A stretch of DNA of 8,425 nucleotides from Chitinophagaceae bacterium. Its GTDB lineage: Bacteria > Bacteroidota > Bacteroidia > Chitinophagales > Chitinophagaceae. The position numbers were made by a program, and so were the translations under genes. A model generated the notes under the pieces. The model was not told where the DNA came from. It saw only the letters and a program-made list of their open reading frames with translations, and did not search any database. The stretch is from positions 1-8,425 of the forward strand of contig PMUF01000440.1 of the NCBI GenBank assembly GCA_003167015.1, read 5' to 3'. Of the stretch, positions 1-6,500 are shown one piece after another. Position 1 is the first letter of the stretch, and each line of letters opens with the position of its first letter.

Positions 1-2
1 GC

Positions 3-1154
3 CCAGTGCGTAAAGCTCCCCAGCGTCTGCCCCTTCGCCCTCACCGCATTCGGGAAGATCTCCGAGATGAACACCCATATCACTGCCCCCTGGGAGAAAG
101 CGAAAAAGGCGATATACATCAAAAGACAGATCGTGACCAGGTTGCCGCTGAAATCCCGCGTGAAAAAGGCATAGGCCACAAACCCCAGCGACAGGATCAG
201 CCCCGCCGACCCGATCAGCATCAGCGTCTTGCGCCCGAAGCGGTCGATAAAATTGATCGCCAACGCGGTGAAAAGGAAATTCACCGCCCCGATACCCACC
301 GTAGAGAGCAGCGAGGAATGCTTGCCGAGCCCGGTCATCTCGAATATCCTGGGGGAATAATAAATGATGGCATTGATGCCCGACACCTGGTTGAATACCG
401 CAAAGAGAACCGCCAGCATAACCGGCGTCCGGTATTTTTTAGACAATAGAGGTGCAGGATCGGTGTCCTCCTTTTGTAATGCTCCGGCGGCCTGGATGGC
501 GGCCACGTCCCGCTGATACGTCTCAGGGCTGATGATTTGCAGCGTCTTGACGGCCTCCTCTATCTTTCCTTTGTGCAGGATCAGCCATCGCGGGCTCTCG
601 GGAATAAACCGCAGCAAGACCAGGAACAGGAAAGAAGGGATAGCCTGGATGCCCAACATCAGCCGCCAGGGGTTCTCACCCGTATACCCGATGAGGTAAT
701 TAGACAGGTAAGACATCAGGATGCCGAATACCACATTGAACTGGAACAGCGCCACCAGCCCGCCCCGCTTTGCCGCCGGGGAAACTTCCGAGATATAAAT
801 AGGGGCGGTCACAGAGGAAGCACCTACACCCAACCCACCGGCAAAGCGGAAGAACAAAAACATATACCAATTCGTGGACAAACTCGTCCCCAGCGAAGAC
901 ACCAGGTACAACAGCGCAATGACAATAAGCGTCTTTTTCCTCCCGATCCTGTCTGAGGGAATAGCACCCAGCAATGCGCCAACGACCGTCCCGATCAACG
1001 CGATCGAAATCGTCAATCCATGCTGAACGGCATTTAAGTTCCAATATAGTTGAATGGATTTTTCCGCTCCCGAGATCACCGCCGTGTCGAAACCAAAAAG
1101 AAACCCGCTAAGGCTCACGACGAGCGACCAAAAAAATACATACCTCTTCAGCAT
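3..1154 (-). CDS. MFS sugar porter family transporter (partial, C-terminus off window)
   Basis: This is a proton-coupled inner-membrane sugar transporter of the sugar porter family (XylE/GalP-like). The 384 visible codons have no stop and run off the left edge in the frame of a typical late helix, so about 50-80 C-terminal residues, including the usual PETKG motif, are missing. Visible hallmarks are FLFGFDTAVISG near residue 18, DRIGRKK at 68-74 (loop 2-3 motif), RFAGGLGVG at 103-111, PIYISEVSP...KRGG at 118-132, PESPRW at 185-190, NQVSGIN...YYSPRIF at 255-271, the repeated DRFGRK at 304-309 and SEIFPNAVRAKG at 364-375. The start at 1154 puts MLKRYVFFWS directly before helix 1, as in relatives. 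An in-frame ATG at 1196 is possible but would add an atypical tail. No Shine-Dalgarno site is seen, which is normal in Bacteroidota. The gene is divergent from the sugar-sensing regulator at 1367, its likely controller (inference). The substrate cannot be read from the sequence; a pentose or hexose is expected. Confidence 0.93.
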   Translation of the reverse strand, partial: MLKRYVFFWSLVVSLSGFLFGFDTAVISGAEKSIQLYWNLNAVQHGLTISIALIGTVVGALLGAIPSDRIGRKKTLIVIALLYLVSSLGTSLSTNWYMFLFFRFAGGLGVGASSVTAPIYISEVSPAAKRGGLVALFQFNVVFGILMSYLSNYLIGYTGENPWRLMLGIQAIPSFLFLVLLRFIPESPRWLILHKGKIEEAVKTLQIISPETYQRDVAAIQAAGALQKEDTDPAPLLSKKYRTPVMLAVLFAVFNQVSGINAIIYYSPRIFEMTGLGKHSSLLSTVGIGAVNFLFTALAINFIDRFGRKTLMLIGSAGLILSLGFVAYAFFTRDFSGNLVTICLLMYIAFFAFSQGAVIWVFISEIFPNAVRAKGQTLGSFTHW

Positions 1155-1258
1155 ATGGCAATCAGTTATGGTCCGCCAAAGTAGGTCCGGAGTCATGCAA
1201 ACTCCGTTCGTATTCGTATCAATCTCATTCAAAAAAGTATTTGGCAAAACGCAGTCGA

Positions 1259-1283
1259 CAAATGTCTGATCTTCATACATTTG
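1259..1283. repeat. 7-bp inverted repeat in the divergent promoter region (possible operator)
   Basis: CAAATGT (1259-1265) and ACATTTG (1277-1283) are perfect reverse complements separated by 11 bases, giving centres 18 bases apart. Both arms resemble -7 elements: TACATTTG reads right toward the regulator, and GACATTTG (one mismatch to TAnnTTTG) reads left toward the transporter. The repeat is either an operator or a pair of closely spaced divergent promoters. There is no T-run after it, so it is not a terminator. The function is inferred from position and symmetry only. Confidence 0.4.
1276..1283 (+). promoter_or_regulatory. Candidate Bacteroidota -7 promoter element (TACATTTG)
   Basis: TACATTTG matches the Bacteroidota -7 consensus TAnnTTTG exactly and lies 83 bases upstream of the regulator's start codon. 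The nearest upstream TTTG (1240-1243) is 32 bases away, too far for a standard -33 box, so only the -7 half is supported. The same bases form the right arm of the inverted repeat, so a regulator bound there would overlap the promoter. Confidence 0.35.
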
Positions 1284-1366
1284 CATAATAGAATAAGAGA
1301 AGGGGCCCGAAGCTGTTTTCGATTTTGTACCCGTGTTTTCTAATTTAAGCGATAATTTTACTTCCG

Positions 1367-4162
1367 ATGTTTGCCACCACCATCACTGCTAATCCGAAGG
1401 CATGGAAGACATGCATCTTCGCCGCGCTTTCGTGTTTTTTGTACACGTTCCTTAATTCCTGTACGTCAGACAAACCAGAGGTCAAATACCGCATCGGCTT
1501 CTCTCAATGCACCGGCGGCGACAACTGGAGAAAGAGTATGCTCCAAAGCATGCAGCGGGAACTCTCCTTTCATCCCGGGACGGAGCTTATCTATAAAGAT
1601 GCACATGACAGCAGCGCCCTTCAGGTGGCACAGATCAGGGAATTGCTGGCCGATAAGATCGATATCCTGCTGGTTTCTCCCAACCAGGCCCAGCCACTCA
1701 CCGCGGTAGTGGAAGAAGCATTCAACGAAGGGATACCCGTGATATTCCTTGACCGCAAGACAACCTCCAATCTCTACAGCTGCTTTATCGGCGCCAATAA
1801 TTATGAAGTCGGAAAGTTGGCCGGCGCCTATGCCGCACACCTGCTGCATGAAAAAGGCAAGATCATCGAGATCCTCGGCCTGCAAGGCTCTACGCCCTCT
1901 ATCGAAAGACAACGGGGCTTTGCGAGCGGTATCAGCCCCTATCCCGGTGTCCAGCTGATCGACCAGATCAATGGCAACTGGCAAAAGCCCATCGCCGCCG
2001 CGGCCCTCGAGTCCGTCAAGGGCGAACTGGCCAAAGCCGATCTCGTATTCGCCATGAATGACCCCATGACCCTCGGCGCCTATGAAGTCTATAAAAATGC
2101 CGGCATTACCAAAAAGATCCACTTTATCGGTGTGGACGGCCTTCCCGGCAATGCCAACGGCATCCAGTTCGTCGCCGAAAAAGTCTTCGACGCGACGGTG
2201 CTGTATCCGACCGGCGGGCAGGAGGCTATCCAAATGGCCTTCCGGATCCTGAACCATGAGCCCGTCGAAAAAGATCATATCATGCAGACCCTCGTCATCG
2301 ACTCCTCCAATGTCGCGATGATGAAGCTGCAGACCGACAAGATCCTCAGCCAGCAAAATGACATCGAAAGACAAAGAAAGGTGCTCGGCGAGCAGCTGCG
2401 CATTTACAATAATCAGCGGAACGTCCTCATCGCCTCAGTTATCGCCTCCATCCTGTTGCTGACCTTCGGCGGCATCACCTTTTATTCCCTGCGGGCCAAC
2501 CGAAAGATCAACCGGTTGCTGAAACGGCAAAACGAGGAGATCCTGGACCAGAAAAACCAATTGGTGGAAATGACCGCCAAAGCGCAGGAGGCCACGGAAG
2601 CCAAATTCAACTTCTTCACCAATATCTCGCATGAATTCCGGACGCCCCTGACCCTCATCATGGGTCCCCTCGAAGACATCCTGTCCTCCGCCCGGCTGCA
2701 CTTTACGACCCGCAGCAGCCTCGAGCTGATCCATAAAAATGCCGTCCGGTTGTTGCGGTTGATCAACCAGCTGATGGACTTCCGGAAAATAGAGAATGGC
2801 AAAATACAGGTCAAGGCGTCGGAAAACAACCTCGTCGAATTTGTGACCGAGATCACGGACTCCTTTGCGCCGATGGCCCGAAAAAAGAACATCACCTTTA
2901 ATATCCATTCTAAGGAAAAACGCATCGATGCCTGGTTCGATGTCAACATGCTCGACAAAGTGCTCTTCAACGTGCTGTCCAATGCCTTTAAATTCACCAA
3001 TGATCACGGGCTTATCACTATCGACGTGGAAAAGAACGATGCCGGAACCATGGCCCTCATCAAAATTACCGACACCGGCGTGGGCATGACACCCGAAGTG
3101 GTCGAACATGCCTTTGACCTTTTCTTCCAGGGCCATATCGATACCTTCAAAGGCTCGGGGCTGGGGCTGGCCCTTTCCAAAGAATTGATGTCCCTGCATC
3201 ATGGCACCATCCACATCGCAAGTGAAAAATGGAAGGGAACCACCTTTGAAATTGGGCTCCCCCTCGGAAAGCAACACCTCGAAGAAGGGGAGCTGGTGGA
3301 AAAGCCGGAATTCTCCCCCACCATCTTCGAAGAGATCACTATGTATACGACAGACCCGCAGCCCGGCGCCGTCGAGGCGGAAGAGGCCATCCCTTTGCCG
3401 AAAGCTTCTTCCATCCTGATCATCGAAGACCATCCGGATATGCTTCATTTCCTGCAGTCAAGGCTTGGCCGTTCCTATGAATGTCATGAGGCCGAGAACG
3501 GGGTCATGGGACTGAACATGGCCTATGAGATCGTTCCCGATCTCATCATCTGCGATATCATCCTGCCCGGTAAAGATGGAATGTACCTCGTCCAGACCCT
3601 CAAGAACGATATCCGCACATCTCATATCCCCGTCATCTTACTGACTGCCGTCAGCAACATCGAACGGCAGATCGAAGGGCTCAGGCTCATGGCAGACAGC
3701 TTCATCACCAAACCCTTCAACCTTCAATACCTGGAAGAGACCATCCGTAACCTGCTGAAAAAGCAGGAGCTGCTGAGGGACCACTTCCTCAGCGAGCTGC
3801 AGGAGGGAAAGCGGGTGCCGCTGCCCAAAAAGATCGACCGGAAATTCGTCAATGAATTTGTTGCCCTGGTAGAGAGCAATATTTCCAACGAAAATTTCGG
3901 GGTGGACGACATCTGCCGGGAGATCGGCATCTCCAAGGTGCAGCTCTACCGCAAGATCAAATCCCTGTTGGGTTATAACGTCAATGAATATATCCTCAAT
4001 GTCCGGTTACAGAAGGCAAAATACATGATCGCCAAAGAAAACCTCACCATTTCCGAGATAGCCTTTAAAGTCGGGTTTTCCTCGCAGGCTTACTTTTCTA
4101 CTGTGTTCAAATCTAATTTTTCGATGACTCCGTCTGAGTATAAGGAGAAGATGAAGGCGTAA
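1367..4162 (+). CDS. Hybrid two-component system: periplasmic sugar-binding sensor, histidine kinase, receiver and AraC regulator
   Basis: This single 931-residue protein senses a sugar in the periplasm and controls transcription, probably of nearby sugar-uptake genes. In order it has an N-terminal hydrophobic signal (residues 15-31) followed by Cys32 in a lipobox-like LNSC; a periplasmic binding protein domain of the RbsB/LacI type (about 40-310, starting IGFSQC); a membrane helix (352-375); a charged helical linker (376-415); HisKA with the phospho-accepting His422 in SHEFRTP; HATPase with N-box Asn539, DTGVGM at 569-574 and GSGLGL at 596-601; a receiver domain with acidic Glu687/Asp688, phospho-acceptor Asp730, Thr760 and Lys782; and a C-terminal AraC-type double HTH (about 822-931). 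All catalytic residues I looked for are present. BT1754 of Bacteroides thetaiotaomicron has this architecture and binds fructose, so fructose or another monosaccharide is a reasonable ligand guess but is not shown here. The gene is divergent from the sugar transporter, and its 3' end overlaps the opposing DUF2911 remnant. Confidence 0.95.
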   Translation: MFATTITANPKAWKTCIFAALSCFLYTFLNSCTSDKPEVKYRIGFSQCTGGDNWRKSMLQSMQRELSFHPGTELIYKDAHDSSALQVAQIRELLADKIDILLVSPNQAQPLTAVVEEAFNEGIPVIFLDRKTTSNLYSCFIGANNYEVGKLAGAYAAHLLHEKGKIIEILGLQGSTPSIERQRGFASGISPYPGVQLIDQINGNWQKPIAAAALESVKGELAKADLVFAMNDPMTLGAYEVYKNAGITKKIHFIGVDGLPGNANGIQFVAEKVFDATVLYPTGGQEAIQMAFRILNHEPVEKDHIMQTLVIDSSNVAMMKLQTDKILSQQNDIERQRKVLGEQLRIYNNQRNVLIASVIASILLLTFGGITFYSLRANRKINRLLKRQNEEILDQKNQLVEMTAKAQEATEAKFNFFTNISHEFRTPLTLIMGPLEDILSSARLHFTTRSSLELIHKNAVRLLRLINQLMDFRKIENGKIQVKASENNLVEFVTEITDSFAPMARKKNITFNIHSKEKRIDAWFDVNMLDKVLFNVLSNAFKFTNDHGLITIDVEKNDAGTMALIKITDTGVGMTPEVVEHAFDLFFQGHIDTFKGSGLGLALSKELMSLHHGTIHIASEKWKGTTFEIGLPLGKQHLEEGELVEKPEFSPTIFEEITMYTTDPQPGAVEAEEAIPLPKASSILIIEDHPDMLHFLQSRLGRSYECHEAENGVMGLNMAYEIVPDLIICDIILPGKDGMYLVQTLKNDIRTSHIPVILLTAVSNIERQIEGLRLMADSFITKPFNLQYLEETIRNLLKKQELLRDHFLSELQEGKRVPLPKKIDRKFVNEFVALVESNISNENFGVDDICREIGISKVQLYRKIKSLLGYNVNEYILNVRLQKAKYMIAKENLTISEIAFKVGFSSQAYFSTVFKSNFSMTPSEYKEKMKA

Positions 4163-4532
4163 AATCCACCCACGCTTTATACAGGTCCCAGGCCACCTGC
4201 AGCCTGATGACGCCGCCCGGTTCTGGCAGCAGGTCTATTTTCAACGATTCAACCTTCTCCCCGGTTTGTTCAACGTGCATCGGCCATTTCATCAAGTCCG
4301 CCGTGGAGTCATACTCCGTCCCCCATACATTGGCCTTCCTGTTGACGATCAGCCACCAGCCCTTTTCCGTGGGGTACGTCCAGAGAGAATATTCCCCCGC
4401 CGGCAATGTCTGTCCGTCATGCTGCAATGGGAGCCCCAGGCGAAGTTTCGTTGCATTGTTGGCGCCCGTGCGCCAGATACGGTTCCAGGGTACGATCAAA
4501 GCCCTTTTGACGCTGCCCCTGGTGGCGGTCAT
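4113..4532 (-). pseudogene. DUF2911 protein remnant, 5' end lost
   Basis: The 139-residue frame carries the core of a DUF2911 domain, a secreted or periplasmic Bacteroidota family of unknown function: VPWNRIWRTGANNATKL at residues 14-30, LPAGEYSLWTYP near 43-54, then the WWLIVNRKANVWG strand and VIRLQVAWD near the end. Full-length relatives start with a signal peptide and 30-40 more residues, including a GR-I-(F/W)-G segment just before the VPY/VPW motif. Here the signal peptide is absent, that segment is shortened or missing, and the frame upstream of 4532 reaches a stop near 4590 without another ATG. The upstream DNA instead reads well on the opposite strand as a small secreted protein. After the natural family end (VDF, near 4160) the frame runs 15 residues further into the antisense of the regulator's 3' end and stops at 4113. 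The loss of the export signal makes a functional product unlikely. Confidence 0.7.
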
Positions 4533-4743
4533 GCTGATGTTCAGCTCATTTTCTCCCCGGCAGGCTCCGCCTGCAAGTCCTGCCTTTATTCAAAACTATG
4601 CATGGTACACTCCTTCGGGCGAATTCGTAGCCTGGAGTACACTGGCAAATGCGATCATTGTAAGCGGGGATAATACCGATCCGACCGGTGGAACCCTGGC
4701 CCTGGAAGGCTATATACTCGCACCCATAATAACCTATCAGACA
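4495..4743 (+). pseudogene. Remnant of a small secreted-protein gene, start and stop both damaged
   Basis: The plus frame from 4495 reads IKALLTLPLVAVMLMFSSFS, a good signal-peptide-like stretch, then a Pro/Ala linker and NYAWYTPSGEFVAWSTLANA followed by a Gly/Thr-rich tail to about residue 80. This resembles the short exported proteins common in Chitinophagaceae (DUF6520-like), but I cannot assign a family. Where an initiating ATG-AAA would be expected the sequence is ATC-AAA (4495-4500), and only internal ATGs at 4531 and 4537 exist, both inside the hydrophobic run. The frame has no stop before the terminator. A double stop TAATAA at 4727-4732 sits in another frame, as if an indel had shifted it. 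The coordinates given are the recognisable stretch, not a true start or stop. Its 5' edge abuts the truncated DUF2911 gene. Confidence 0.45.
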
Positions 4744-4745
4744 AG

Positions 4746-4770
4746 CGCCCCGCCACGGGGCGTTTTTTTT
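4746..4770 (+). terminator. Strong rho-independent terminator (plus strand)
   Basis: A perfect 7-bp GC-rich stem (CGCCCCG, 4746-4752, with CGGGGCG, 4756-4762) closes a 3-base loop and is followed directly by eight T residues (4763-4770). The T-run is only on the right, so it ends plus-strand transcription: originally the small secreted-protein gene, or read-through from the regulator ending at 4162. On the minus strand no T-run follows the hairpin, so it is not an efficient terminator for the T9SS gene that stops at 4786. Confidence 0.85.
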
Positions 4771-4785
4771 ACCGGCGCCCGCAAG

Positions 4786-6393
4786 CTATTCAACCAATAC
4801 CTGCTTGATAAAGATTGCATGGCCCTGTTTATCCGCCAGTTGAGCCGAATAGATCCCGGCGCCCAACCCGTCAGGCAGGCTGATCGCCTGATTCATGACG
4901 GGGCCCCCGCTGCATTCCTGGCTGAGAACCAATGTCCCGCTGAGATCATACAGACGCAGTACATAGTTGCCGGGGGTGAGTCCCTGCGCCGCGATCATCA
5001 GCTGCCCGTTCCTGACCGGGTTCGGATAAATCGCCAGGGAAAGGCCGCCGGCGGCAGCAACGGCATTGTCGATCGAGCATACCTGGCTATAGGCAGTCAC
5101 ACTCCCGGCCGCATTGACCAGTTCCAGCCGGTAATAGTTATTCCCGGCCAATGGGTGCGGATCGATGGCAGTTTGCGGGCCCGGCGCAACAGAAGGAAAC
5201 TCCATCAGCGTAGTATAGCTGGCCCCATCGCTGCTTCTTTCGACCAGAAGGGTCGACTCATCGTCAACTACTCCCAATTGCCAGTTCAGCCGCACCTGGC
5301 CGCTGACATCGACAGCGGTAAAGCTCTCTACGCTGGCAGCTAATACGACATAGCTTGCACTCGTGACCCACAGCCCGGTAATGGCCAGCGGGTCGAGGCC
5401 GCCGGTCGATCCGTTGTCTGTCGTGGTGGGGAAATAAGCGGCGTTGGTATAAGCGACCATGGCCGAAGCAGGGCTGAAGACGTCGTCCGTTTCAAACAGC
5501 GAATAACCATAGATCCTGGTATTATTGGCCACGCCCAGATCCGTAAAACGCACCAGTACACCGTCCCGGTTTTGGCTGGTGACAGCATCCATGAACAGCA
5601 GGCCGGGATCTCCGGGGTTCTGCCGCAGGGTAATAAAGTTCACCACACCCCCAACACCCGAACCATAGTTGGCGCTTCCCACCGATACCGCGGCATCATA
5701 GCCCGAGGGATTACCGCTGCCATCCAGCGAAGTGATCGCGGCAATATAGAACGGGTCGTGACCACCCGCATTCCCCCTGTCAAAGACGGTAAAGCCAGCC
5801 TTCGTATTGTCCGTCGCACTGATGCCGCCGGGAAAGATCACATCGACCCTTTCGATGTTGTTGTTATCCGTGGTCGTCGCATTCTGAAAGACATTGTCGA
5901 TCCCCACATTGAACAGCCGTTTAGTGAACAAAAGCTCCAGGCTGTCGTCAACATAATCGGGGTACAGCTGGGCAGTGCCGCCGGAATTAACCGTAGCCGT
6001 AGTGCTTTGATACCACATGTCTTTACGCAGGCCCGTTACACTGGCGTTGTTGACCCGCCGGAAAAGTACATTCATGGCAGCCGCCTGGTAATGAAAGTTC
6101 TCGCTCAGTGCCGTAAAAGAATCCAGGATCTGGTTGTTGTTCGTGGTGGATACGTCGGTGCCGAACTCGTAGATGTAGGTATTGCCGGTAAATCCGCTGG
6201 CGGAATTGCCGGTCGCGCCGGTTCCGGTATAGGTGGTCGCTGTCGTCGCATTGGTAAAGTGAGTGAAGACCGCGGTGACCGGTGTCTGCGCTGTGGCGCT
6301 TCGCAGCCAAACCAGTGACATAATAAAAAACAGCAACGAAACGAGCCGTTGCTGGCTTTTCCCAGGGAGGATAAAGGAGTTTGATGTTTCCAC
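4786..6393 (-). CDS. T9SS type A sorting domain-containing secreted protein, function unknown
   Basis: This 535-residue protein is exported through Sec and then the type IX system to the cell surface or medium. The N-terminus has a positive patch (KSQQR), a hydrophobic stretch and a cleavage-like SATA-QTP around residues 33-38; Met25 is a weaker alternative start because it would shorten the signal. Residues about 38-355 are rich in Thr, Asn, Gly and Asp and match no enzyme I recognise. Residues about 358-440 look like a beta-sandwich with the phrases VRLNWQL, LLVERSSDGASYTTL and NYYRLELVNAAG, which commonly precede sorting signals. The last 80 residues (IYPNPVRNGQ...YVLRLYDLSGTLV...GIYSAQL...KQVLVE) are a type A sorting domain. 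The frame is intact, with no premature stop. It reads in the same direction as the aminotransferase-like gene 107 bases upstream, but there is no functional link. No clear promoter match was found upstream. Confidence 0.9.
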   Translation of the reverse strand: METSNSFILPGKSQQRLVSLLFFIMSLVWLRSATAQTPVTAVFTHFTNATTATTYTGTGATGNSASGFTGNTYIYEFGTDVSTTNNNQILDSFTALSENFHYQAAAMNVLFRRVNNASVTGLRKDMWYQSTTATVNSGGTAQLYPDYVDDSLELLFTKRLFNVGIDNVFQNATTTDNNNIERVDVIFPGGISATDNTKAGFTVFDRGNAGGHDPFYIAAITSLDGSGNPSGYDAAVSVGSANYGSGVGGVVNFITLRQNPGDPGLLFMDAVTSQNRDGVLVRFTDLGVANNTRIYGYSLFETDDVFSPASAMVAYTNAAYFPTTTDNGSTGGLDPLAITGLWVTSASYVVLAASVESFTAVDVSGQVRLNWQLGVVDDESTLLVERSSDGASYTTLMEFPSVAPGPQTAIDPHPLAGNNYYRLELVNAAGSVTAYSQVCSIDNAVAAAGGLSLAIYPNPVRNGQLMIAAQGLTPGNYVLRLYDLSGTLVLSQECSGGPVMNQAISLPDGLGAGIYSAQLADKQGHAIFIKQVLVE

Positions 6394-6500
6394 GCAGCTA
6401 AAATAATCTGACTTTGGCTGGAAAAAGAGTATGGAAGCGGTAATTTGAATGGTGTAAATGTTTACCCCAGCCTGCGGATCAACTATTTTTGATCATCGTT
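6394..6500. other. Intergenic spacer between the aminotransferase-like gene and the T9SS gene
   Basis: This short AT-rich gap lies between two minus-strand genes and should hold the promoter of the T9SS gene. The best -7-like string on the minus strand is TATTTTAG near 6407-6414, with one mismatch to TAnnTTTG, but no -33 partner is evident. I see no terminator hairpin with a T-run for the upstream gene. Confidence 0.3.

Larger units (their letters stand above)
1155..1366. promoter_or_regulatory. Divergent intergenic region of the transporter and the hybrid regulator
   Basis: These 212 bases separate two outward-reading genes and so must hold both promoters. They are clearly more AT-rich than the flanking coding DNA. 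They contain an inverted repeat (1259-1265 and 1277-1283), a -7-like element for the regulator at 1276-1283 and a small tandem repeat of TTCGTA at 1207-1218. No coding potential is visible. I could not find a complete -33/-7 pair with normal spacing for either gene. Confidence 0.6.

Noticed and set aside
1177..1201. Possible minus-strand promoter for the transporter (TTTG at 1198-1201 and CTACTTTG at 1177-1184)
   Set aside because: The spacing between the elements is about 14 bases, shorter than the usual 17-23, and the -7 element does not match TAnnTTTG.
1466..2374. Minus-strand 302-codon ORF opposite the regulator
   Set aside because: It is a mirror of the sugar-binding and linker codons of the regulator. 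It has no domain and the sense frame is fully explained.
2435..3448. Minus-strand 337-codon ORF opposite the kinase domain
   Set aside because: It is antisense to invariant kinase motifs and rich in Asp/Gly/His/Phe, as expected from codon mirroring.
4746..4770. Bidirectional terminator also serving the T9SS gene
   Set aside because: On the minus strand the hairpin is preceded by A residues but is not followed by a T-run, so only the plus-strand direction is supported.
4207..5343. Plus-strand 378-codon ORF
   Set aside because: Only the part near 4495-4743 looks protein-like. The left part is antisense to DUF2911 and the right part is antisense to the T9SS gene, with no motifs and basic, low-quality composition.
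5572..6318. Plus-strand 248-codon ORF opposite the T9SS gene
   Set aside because: It is antisense to a clear secreted protein, shows no recognisable motif, and its Arg/Gly/Ile-rich composition is typical of a shadow frame.
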